Shown in pieces: positions 8,943 to 15,838 of a stretch of DNA of 64,000 bases. A model generated the notes under the pieces. That model searched no databases and was not told the DNA's origin. It worked only from the letters and a program-made list of their open reading frames with translations. A program made the translations under genes and the position numbers. The DNA is taken from contig JAYRJE010000019.1 in the NCBI GenBank assembly GCA_041906465.1, positions 22,989 through 86,988 of the forward strand. The letters are read 5' to 3'. Within the stretch, counting starts at the first letter, position 1. Each line of letters starts with the position of its first letter. The stretch comes from Didemnitutus sp041906465. Lineage in GTDB: Bacteria > Verrucomicrobiota > Verrucomicrobiia > Opitutales > Opitutaceae.

Positions 8943-9212
8943 TTAGCGCGCATGCTCTTCACCGAAGATGCCGTTCACGGCGGAGAACAGGCCCGTGCCG
9001 GCGGCGACGACGACGAAGGAGGCGACGAGGCGCCAGAGTGCGTCGCTGCGCGTGAATTCCCAGATCGCGAGGATGCACGTGACGACGCTCGCGGCGATGC
9101 ACAGCGACGTGATGTAGAACGAGACGGCCCGCACGATGCGCGGGGAGAAGTAGCCTTTGACAGGCTTCTTCGCAGGAACGGGCGACTGGACGGGAGGAGT
9201 GGTGGTATTCAT
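8943..9212 (-). CDS. Small two-TM membrane protein
   Basis: 89 residues. The frame is open further upstream, but MNTTTPPVQS is the sensible start because it falls just after the preceding gene (ending at 9233). A Pro-rich cytoplasmic N-terminus (TTPPVQSPVPAKKPVKG) is followed by two predicted TM helices (SFYITSLCIAASVVTCILAI and LVASFVVVAAGTGLFSAV). No family recognised. Third gene from the 3' end of the sigma-54-type operon; spacing of 13-20 bp to both neighbours supports co-transcription. Confidence 0.7.
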   Translation of the reverse strand: MNTTTPPVQSPVPAKKPVKGYFSPRIVRAVSFYITSLCIAASVVTCILAIWEFTRSDALWRLVASFVVVAAGTGLFSAVNGIFGEEHAR

Positions 9213-9232
9213 GGCGGGAGAAAACGAAAAAT

Positions 9233-9826
9233 TCAGGAGTGCGATGTCGCGGTGTCGGGCGCGGTCGCGGGGGCGGTGGTCGCGGCAAACGGCCGCGTCA
9301 CGACGTGGCGGATTGAGCGCAACGTCGCGGGCACGAGATCGAGTGCCTGGCTTTTGAAGTCGCCGCGCACGGCGTCGGCGACGTTTGTGCCGGTGATCGC
9401 GCGGCGCGCGGTGGCTTTGACGGCGCAACGGAAAGTGCGGTCGGGCGCGGTTTCGAGTTGCGCCGGGATCGCTTCGCCCAAGCGCGGTTTCGGGGCGAAC
9501 GGATCGGATGTGATCACGTGCCACGTGAAACGCGTCAGCGCGATCGTGCCGCCATCGACACCGGCGAGGCGTGCACCGGTGAAGCCGGCTTTGATCAGTG
9601 CTTTCGGTTCGCCGGCGTGCAGGTCGCGGACGTCCTGCTTGAAGGCGACGACTCCGCTTCGGATCTCGTCGCGCGCGATACTCACGAGCCCAGTGGGCGT
9701 GAGCAGCCGTGGGGCGTCGCGCAAGCCCCACGGTGCAGCAGGGCGTGCTTCGGATTCGGCCGCGATCGCAGCGGAAGCGGAGCCGAGAAGAACAAGGACG
9801 AAGCAGGCGGGCAGTGGGTTTTTCAT
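9233..9826 (-). CDS. Exported protein of unknown function, first gene of the operon
   Basis: 197 residues. MKNPLPACFVLVLLG plus SASAAIAAES is a good signal peptide, cleaved after about residue 22. The mature part is a small basic domain (TGLVSIARDEIRSGVVAFKQD, FTWHVITSDPFAPKPRLGEA, TFRCAVKATARRAITGTNVADAV) ending in an Ala/Thr/Pro tail. No family recognised. It is the promoter-proximal gene; the putative -24/-12 element ends only 27 bp before its ATG. The start region is C/T-rich (TTCTCCC close to the ATG) with no Shine-Dalgarno, as in two other genes of the operon. Confidence 0.7.
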   Translation of the reverse strand: MKNPLPACFVLVLLGSASAAIAAESEARPAAPWGLRDAPRLLTPTGLVSIARDEIRSGVVAFKQDVRDLHAGEPKALIKAGFTGARLAGVDGGTIALTRFTWHVITSDPFAPKPRLGEAIPAQLETAPDRTFRCAVKATARRAITGTNVADAVRGDFKSQALDLVPATLRSIRHVVTRPFAATTAPATAPDTATSHS

Positions 9827-9852
9827 GGCCGGGAGAAGTTGCCGGCCCCAAT

Positions 9853-9868
9853 TGCCGTGTTCGTGCCA
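9853..9868 (-). promoter_or_regulatory. Putative sigma-54 (-24/-12) promoter of the rhombosortase operon
   Basis: Minus strand reads TGGCACGAACACGGCA. This fits the sigma-54 consensus TGGCACGNNNNTTGCW, including the full TGGCACG -24 box and the invariant GC at the right distance; only the TT before GC differs. Transcription would start near 9843, about 17 nt before the ATG at 9826. A sigma-54 activator gene is divergently encoded next door. Prediction from sequence only. Confidence 0.75.
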
Positions 9869-9945
9869 AGCATGGTGCGGCTCGGCGCGGTTGTTGTTTG
9901 TCAGCTACTTAAGTGCCTACTTCTCAATTTGGCGCTTGGCTGATT

Positions 9946-9960
9946 TGTCATTAAATGACA
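9946..9960. promoter_or_regulatory. Perfect 15-bp palindrome, candidate activator (UAS) site
   Basis: TGTCATTAAATGACA has 7-bp arms around one central A, and is flanked by CTGAT (9940-9944) and ATCAG (9964-9968). It lies about 85-100 bp from the -24/-12 element, a usual distance for enhancer-binding proteins, and at the 5' end of the regulator gene, so it could also mediate autoregulation. A second 8-bp palindrome, ACTTAAGT, is at 9907-9914. Confidence 0.5.
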
Positions 9961-9975
9961 GGCATCAGTCAAAAA

Positions 9976-11502
9976 ATGTCTGAAAAGCCTCCATTCAGCG
10001 CCTCGCAACGCGAGTTCGCCACCGCGGTGCAGAATCTGAGTTTCGGTAATCCGTTCACGCCGGAGCGCATCGAGTGGGAGCGGCGCGCGCTCGGCGCGGA
10101 TTTCGTGGCGAGCGGCGCGGAGTGGAACCGCATCGCACCGGCCGCGAAAGCGCACCCGAATGTGGTGCTCATCGAGCAACGCGCGACGCGGTTGATCGAG
10201 ACCGCGGCGAAGAACTGGCCGGCGGACGGGCGCGTGGCGCCGGACGATGCGCGGCTATTCGCGAATCTCGTGTTGTTCGGCCTCTACCTGCGTTTCAGTC
10301 CGCGTTTCGACGAGGTGATTCGCGCCTCCTTGGAGGGCAACGGTGCGGCGGGACGTCGCATCGGGTTCTACGCGGACTTCGCGCGTGAGTGTGCGCGGTT
10401 GCTCGGCCTGCCCGGCATTCCGACGCTGCACGAGAGCCCGCCGGAGCATCTGTTCGCGTGCCTCTTTCAGATCCGGCGCGCGTTTCACCACATCCACCGC
10501 TCCCTGGTCGGCGGTTCTCCGGCCTCGGCGCGGCTGCGCGCGGCAATCTGGGAGTCGGTGTTTACGCGCGATCTCGAGATGTATCGCCGGGTATTCTGGG
10601 CGCGGATGCACGACTTCACGACGCTGGTCACCGGACCTTCGGGCACCGGCAAGGAACTCGTCGCGCGCGCGATCTCGCTGTCGCGCTACATCCCGTTCGA
10701 CGCGAAGCTCTCCGCGTTTGCGAGCGACTTTGCGGAGTCGCTTTATCCGCTCAACTTGTCGGCGCTATCGCCGACGCTGGTGGAATCGGAGCTGTTCGGT
10801 CATCGCAAGGGCGCCTTCACAGGGGCGCTGACCGACCACGCCGGCTGGCTCGAGACATGTCCCGCGGAGGGCACGGTGTTTCTCGACGAGATCGGTGAGG
10901 TCGTGCCCGCGCTGCAGGTGAAATTACTCCGCGTGCTTCAGGTGCGCACGTTCCAGCGGTTGGGCGAGACGAAGGTCCGTCCCTTCCGCGGCAAGATCAT
11001 CGCGGCCACGAATCGCGACCTCACCGAAGCGATCCGCGCCGGAGAGTTTCGCGAGGATTTCTATTACCGCCTGTGCTCGGACCAGATTCGCACGCCGTCG
11101 CTGCATGAGCAGCTGAAGGAAGCGCCGGAGGAACTCGCGCCGCTCGTGCGGTTCATCGTCGGCCGCCAGGTCGGCGACGCCCACGCCGACGAGGTGGCGC
11201 CGGCGATCGTGACGTGGATCGAGCACAATCTCGGTGCCGATTACGCGTGGCCGGGCAACGTTCGCGAGCTCGAGCAATGCGTGCGCAATTTCATCCTGCG
11301 CGGCACCTACGCGCCCGCGGGACCCCTGGCGCAACCGGCGGACGACGATTGGAACGCGATCATCGCGCGCGGGCGGTTGACGGCGGAAGAGTTGCTCACG
11401 CGCTACACGCGAATCGTGCATGGCCACGCAGGCGGCAACGTCGAAGAGACCGCGCGGCGTCTCGATCTCGACCGTCGCACGGTCAAAGCGCGGTTGGCTT
11501 AG
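9976..11502 (+). CDS. Sigma-54-interacting transcriptional regulator (enhancer-binding protein)
   Basis: 508 residues from the ATG at 9976; an ATG at 9955 is also in frame, but it sits inside the palindrome at 9946-9960. Residues 1-205 are an alpha-helical domain I do not recognise; there is no receiver domain phosphorylation site pattern. The AAA+ domain (about 205-400) has Walker A GPSGTGKE, the sigma-54-contacting GAFTGA loop (279-284), Walker B VFLDEIGE (near 300) and AATNRDL. A short C-terminal Fis-type HTH ends the protein (GGNVEETARRLDLDRRTVKARLA region). All elements required to remodel sigma-54 RNA polymerase are present. Divergent orientation to the VIT-vWA/rhombosortase operon with its -24/-12 promoter makes that operon the likely target; the N-terminal domain would be the signal sensor. 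Confidence 0.9.
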   Translation: MSEKPPFSASQREFATAVQNLSFGNPFTPERIEWERRALGADFVASGAEWNRIAPAAKAHPNVVLIEQRATRLIETAAKNWPADGRVAPDDARLFANLVLFGLYLRFSPRFDEVIRASLEGNGAAGRRIGFYADFARECARLLGLPGIPTLHESPPEHLFACLFQIRRAFHHIHRSLVGGSPASARLRAAIWESVFTRDLEMYRRVFWARMHDFTTLVTGPSGTGKELVARAISLSRYIPFDAKLSAFASDFAESLYPLNLSALSPTLVESELFGHRKGAFTGALTDHAGWLETCPAEGTVFLDEIGEVVPALQVKLLRVLQVRTFQRLGETKVRPFRGKIIAATNRDLTEAIRAGEFREDFYYRLCSDQIRTPSLHEQLKEAPEELAPLVRFIVGRQVGDAHADEVAPAIVTWIEHNLGADYAWPGNVRELEQCVRNFILRGTYAPAGPLAQPADDDWNAIIARGRLTAEELLTRYTRIVHGHAGGNVEETARRLDLDRRTVKARLA

Positions 11503-11605
11503 TCGTTTCGCGCGCACCACGGGAAAATGCCGCGCTTTGCGGTTGGCACGTCGGTTTCTCTGCGGTTGGCTGCCGACGGGCCAATCTCTATAACTCGTCC
11601 GCCGG

Positions 11606-13618
11606 ATGCATGCACGTCGTCAGGTCCATCGTTTCGCGTTGTTATTGCTGGTCGCCGCCAGCCTTTGTTCGCCCGCACTACGGGCCGCGTCGTGGCCGGC
11701 AGTAGATCCCGCGGAGCGCGCGGCGACGAAGCCGACGATCGATCCTGAGGCGAGCGTCGAAGTGCTCGCCCGTGAGTCCACGATCGATGACTCCGATGTC
11801 TACGCCACCGTCGCGGATCATTATTTCCGCATCAAGGTCTACAACAAGGCGGGCGTGGACAGACTGGCGAAGATCGAGATCGTTTTCGACCGCAACAACG
11901 CCGGCGTGAGCGGCGTCGAGGCACGCACGATCAAACCGGACGGAACGGTCATCGAGCTGAAGAAATCGGACGTCTTCGAACGCGAGGTCGTCAAGGCCGG
12001 CGACATCCGCCGGCGCGTGAAGTCGTTCGCGCCGCCCGGACTCGAACCCGGCGCCATCGTCGAATACCGCTACCAAATCGTCACGGAGACACGCGCGGGA
12101 ATGTTTCCGCTCCTGTTTCAGGCTGATTCGCCGGTTCGTTCGGTGAAATATCGTTTCAAGCCGATCGGCATGGTCCAGGGATTGAGCTTGCAGGTGCTCT
12201 ACCTGAACCACCCGCAAAAACCGCTGAAGCCCGGGCGGGACGGCTTCTACGAGTTCACCGCAACGAATCTCCCGGCGTTCAAGGAGGAGCCGATGTCGGT
12301 GCCCGCGGTGCATCTCGCTTCGACCGTGGTGCTCTATTACACGTTCGAGCCGGCCAAGAGCCCGGAGCTCTACTGGGCGAGCCTCTCCGAGCGGCAGTTT
12401 CGCGACACGAAGTCCAAGGCGAAGGCCACCAAGGCCCTCATTGCTCGAGCCCAGCAACTCGTCGCTCCATCCGACAGCGTGGAGGAGCAGCTGCGGAAGT
12501 TGCACGATTACTGCCGCACCCAAATTCAGAACCGCAGCAGCGATGCCTCCGGCCTGACGCGGGAACAGCGTCGTAAACTCAAATCCAACGACGATGCGGA
12601 CGACACGCTGAGGAACGCCAGTGGCAACGCCGAGGAGATCAACATCCTCTTCGTCGCGCTCGCGCGCGGCCTCGGTCTCGACGCGCGGCTGGCCCTCGCC
12701 AACGACCGCACGCTGTTCGTCTACTTTCCGAAACTGCCAGTGCCCTTCGCGTTTCGGCACCGCGTCGCCGCGGTGCGCGTCGACGGTCAGTGGCGCTTCT
12801 ACGATCCCGGCGCCCGCTACCTGCCGGCGGGGATGATCGACTGGCGCTACTGCGACACTTCGATTCTCATCGCGAACGAGAAAGGCGCGTTGATCGAACC
12901 GAGCAAGGGTTCACCGGCCGAGCGCTCGTTCCGGCATCAGGTCGCGCAGCTCACGCTCAGCGACGACGGCACGCTCGAGGGCGACGTAGCGCTCGAGTTC
13001 TCGGGGCACTTCGAGGCCACGGAGAAAAATGAGCTCGACGCCGCGAGTGCCGACAAAGCCGAGAAGCATTTCCTGGCCGCGCTCGAACCGCACTTGAAGG
13101 GCGTGGAGATCACCGGCCTGAAGCTCAATCATGCCGCTGATCCGCTGGCGCCGCTCCAGGTGACTTTCCACGTGCGCGTGCCGGAGTTCGCCGAGCGCAC
13201 GGGATCGCGTCTCTTCATTCAACCGAACATCTTCCGCCGCGGCGTGAAGGCACTGTTCGAAGCGCCGAAACGCGAAAACACGATCATCTTTCCGCATCGC
13301 TTTCACGAGTTGGACGAGATCTCGATCGTCCTGCCGGAGGGCGCGACGCTGGAGGCGGGCAGCGCCCCGCCGGGGCTCGATCTCGGTGTCATCGGCCAAT
13401 ACGGCGTCGACATTTCCTGGTCCGCCAGCGCGCGGCGCGTGCAGCTGCAGCGACGCTTCACCTTCAACATTCTTGGCTACAATCCCGAGAAATACGCCAC
13501 GGTGAAACGAATCTACGAGATCATGCAGGAGCGCGATGACCACACGCTGACGTTCCGCCTCGGTGGTGAGGCCGGCGGCGCGGAGGTCAAGGACTCCGTG
13601 CTGGAAAAAACACCATGA
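11606..13618 (+). CDS. DUF3857/transglutaminase-like protein lacking the catalytic Cys
   Basis: 670 residues with a signal peptide (RFALLLLVAASLCSPALRAA). DUF3857 spans about residues 45-260 (YNKAGVDRLAKIEI, RTIKPDGTVIELKKSDVF, PGLEPGAIVEYRY). A transglutaminase-core-like domain follows (about 290-410), then a beta-rich C-terminal region. At the position of the catalytic Cys the protein has Ala342 (GNAEEINILFVALARGLG), while His385 (FRHRVA) and Asp400 (YDPGA) remain. The next gene keeps all three residues. This copy is therefore probably a pseudoenzyme, perhaps a structural or regulatory partner. Its TGA overlaps the next ATG, implying coupled translation. Substrate and role of this family are not established. 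Confidence 0.85.
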   Translation: MHARRQVHRFALLLLVAASLCSPALRAASWPAVDPAERAATKPTIDPEASVEVLARESTIDDSDVYATVADHYFRIKVYNKAGVDRLAKIEIVFDRNNAGVSGVEARTIKPDGTVIELKKSDVFEREVVKAGDIRRRVKSFAPPGLEPGAIVEYRYQIVTETRAGMFPLLFQADSPVRSVKYRFKPIGMVQGLSLQVLYLNHPQKPLKPGRDGFYEFTATNLPAFKEEPMSVPAVHLASTVVLYYTFEPAKSPELYWASLSERQFRDTKSKAKATKALIARAQQLVAPSDSVEEQLRKLHDYCRTQIQNRSSDASGLTREQRRKLKSNDDADDTLRNASGNAEEINILFVALARGLGLDARLALANDRTLFVYFPKLPVPFAFRHRVAAVRVDGQWRFYDPGARYLPAGMIDWRYCDTSILIANEKGALIEPSKGSPAERSFRHQVAQLTLSDDGTLEGDVALEFSGHFEATEKNELDAASADKAEKHFLAALEPHLKGVEITGLKLNHAADPLAPLQVTFHVRVPEFAERTGSRLFIQPNIFRRGVKALFEAPKRENTIIFPHRFHELDEISIVLPEGATLEAGSAPPGLDLGVIGQYGVDISWSASARRVQLQRRFTFNILGYNPEKYATVKRIYEIMQERDDHTLTFRLGGEAGGAEVKDSVLEKTP

Positions 13619-15702
13619 GCGGCCGCGGAGTTGGCGTCCGGCGCGGCGCATGGTGGGTCGCGCTCATCCTCGGGCTGGGCGGGCTGGCGCGCGCCGCGAC
13701 GGCGCCGGACTGGCTCACGGCGATCGCGCGGACGCCGGTGACGGTCGCGACGAAGGATGCCGATGCCGTGGTGCTGCTCACCGAGGACTTTCTCGACGTG
13801 GAGCGGGACGGCGATCGCGCGCAGCGCACGCGACTCGTCGTGAAGGTCCTGAACGCCGACGGCCGGCAGCACGCCCGCGCGGCGGTGCATTACCTGAGCG
13901 GTTCGTCGCAGGTCGTCGCCTTCAAAGCCTGGATCATCAAGCCGGACGGGCAGGTGATCTCGCTCGGAAAAAAGGACATCGCGGACACCGCGCTGCACGC
14001 GAACGCGTTGGAACTTTACGGCGAGCACCGTCGGCAGACGATCAGCGGCAGCGCCGATGTGACGCCCGGCTGCATATTCGGAGCGGAAGCGACGGTGCGC
14101 GGACGCACCATCCTCAATCAACTCACGTGGCGCTTCGGCGACGATCTGCCGGTGGAGCGATCGACGTTCGCGCTGCGGCTCGCCGCGGGGTGGGGCGTGG
14201 TCGACCGGGTTTTCAACCGCCCCGCGCTCGCACCGGCAATCAACGGCGAGGTGCGCAGCTGGACGCTCACCGCCCTGCCCGCGCAACGGGAGGAGCCCAT
14301 GGCTCCGCCCGCGCGCACGGCCGCGCCGTGGCTCGCACTCGATTTGTTGCCGCCGGCCAACAGCGCCGAAGCGCGCGCGGGAGTGGCGACGGGCAGTTGG
14401 CTGGAAATGTCGCGTTTCTTTACGCCCCGCTACGATGCCGCGGCGCAGCCGGATGCGGCACTCACAGCCCGTGCCAGCACCCTCGCGGCGGGTGCGGCGA
14501 CACCGTGGGAGCGCATTCAGCGAATCACGCAATTCGTGCAGCGCGTGAATTACATCTTGGTCGCGCTGGACGCGGCGAACGCCGGTGGTCTCATCCCGCG
14601 GGCCGCGCCGCGCGTGCTCCAGTGCAACTACGGCGATTGCAAGGACAAGGCTACGCTCCTCCGTGCGCTGCTCGCCGTCGCCGGCGTGAAGTCTTATCCC
14701 CTGATTGTGATGGCGAACGGTCGTCAGCGGATCGAAGCCAGCTGGCCCGCGGCCGCGCAGTTCAACCACTGCATCCTCGCCATCGCGGTCGACGACAGGG
14801 TGCAGTCTTCCGCCATCGTCGAGCATCCGACTCTCGGTCGTCTGCTGGTGTTCGATCCGACGGACCAGTTCACTCCCGTGGGCTGGCTGGCGCGCGGCCG
14901 ACTCGCCGACCAGGCGCTGATCCTCGCGGGCGAGGCGGGCGGCCTGATCGAATTGCCGGCGGCGGCGCCGGAGGGCGATCGACTCGTGCGCACGGTCGAG
15001 GCTCAGCTGGACGGGCTCGGCAATGTGGCGGCCCGCATCGACGAACACTACCACGGCGTCGCGGCGTCCGGCATGCGGGGAATGTTTGTGTCCACGCGCG
15101 ATGGTGATTTTCAGAAACGCATTGAGCGGTCGCTCGGCGTCACGTTGCCGGCGTTGCGCGCCGTCAAGCTCACGACGGAGGACCTGTTTCCCGCGCCGGA
15201 GTTCAAGTTCGGCATCGAGCTGTTTTCGGCCGGTTACGGGAAGCTGATGCGGGATGAGTTGCTCACGTTCAAGCCGGCGCTCATCGCGCGGCGCGACGCC
15301 ATGCGACTGACGAAGAAGGCGCGCACGTTGCCGATCGCGCTCAAGGCGCAGGCTTACGAGGAGCGCGCGGAGTTCACGCTGCCGCCGGATTGCGTGGTCG
15401 ACGAGCTGCTCGCGCCGGTCGCGTTCGAGACGGAGTTCGGCAGCTACCGCGCCACGTCGCGCGCGGAAGGACGGAAGGTGATTTTCGAGCGCAGCCTGGT
15501 GCTGAAGACAGTGGAGGTCCCGGCGGCGGACTACGACAAGGTGCGCGGCTTCTTCGATCGCGTGACCCGGAGCGAGCAGAGTCCGATCGTTCTGCGCCGC
15601 TTGCGCGATGGGCCGAAACCGCCTGCGCCGGCCTCTGACACGGCACCCGCGCCCGCGGCCGCCCCGGCGGCAGCGCCGACGCCGAAGCCGGCGGCCGAGT
15701 AA
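13615..15702 (+). CDS. DUF3857/transglutaminase-like protein with intact Cys-His-Asp triad
   Basis: 695 residues, start overlapping the previous stop (ATGA). N-terminal signal peptide or anchor (WWVALILGLGGLARAA). DUF3857 lies at about residues 35-250 (VVKVLNADGRQHARAAVHYL, IIKPDGQVISLGKKDI). The transglutaminase-like core has Cys342 in YGDCKDKATLLRALL, His385 in FNHCILAIAVD and Asp414 in VFDPTDQ, so it is probably catalytically competent (protease or transglutaminase type; the reaction is not known). A beta-rich DUF3858-like end is followed by an Ala/Pro-rich tail (APAPAAAPAAAPTPKPAAE). It is a homologue of the gene immediately upstream, with the triad at nearly the same residue numbers, so the pair arose by duplication and should act in the periplasm. 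Confidence 0.87.
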   Translation: MSGRGVGVRRGAWWVALILGLGGLARAATAPDWLTAIARTPVTVATKDADAVVLLTEDFLDVERDGDRAQRTRLVVKVLNADGRQHARAAVHYLSGSSQVVAFKAWIIKPDGQVISLGKKDIADTALHANALELYGEHRRQTISGSADVTPGCIFGAEATVRGRTILNQLTWRFGDDLPVERSTFALRLAAGWGVVDRVFNRPALAPAINGEVRSWTLTALPAQREEPMAPPARTAAPWLALDLLPPANSAEARAGVATGSWLEMSRFFTPRYDAAAQPDAALTARASTLAAGAATPWERIQRITQFVQRVNYILVALDAANAGGLIPRAAPRVLQCNYGDCKDKATLLRALLAVAGVKSYPLIVMANGRQRIEASWPAAAQFNHCILAIAVDDRVQSSAIVEHPTLGRLLVFDPTDQFTPVGWLARGRLADQALILAGEAGGLIELPAAAPEGDRLVRTVEAQLDGLGNVAARIDEHYHGVAASGMRGMFVSTRDGDFQKRIERSLGVTLPALRAVKLTTEDLFPAPEFKFGIELFSAGYGKLMRDELLTFKPALIARRDAMRLTKKARTLPIALKAQAYEERAEFTLPPDCVVDELLAPVAFETEFGSYRATSRAEGRKVIFERSLVLKTVEVPAADYDKVRGFFDRVTRSEQSPIVLRRLRDGPKPPAPASDTAPAPAAAPAAAPTPKPAAE

Positions 15703-15838
15703 ATCCGCGCGCACGTCCCGCCAATTTCCGCGGCGGCTTGGCGCTTTACCCTCCGGAAGTTCCGGCTAGGTTGAAGCTCCCCAAAACCCAACGGCGCGAC
15801 CCGCCAGGGTCGGCCTCAAAAAAAGGAGACCCAACCTT

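Noticed and set aside
13513..15714. 733-codon minus-strand frame opposite the transglutaminase-like gene
   Set aside because: Arg-rich, no family motif, and fully antisense to a gene with an intact catalytic triad.
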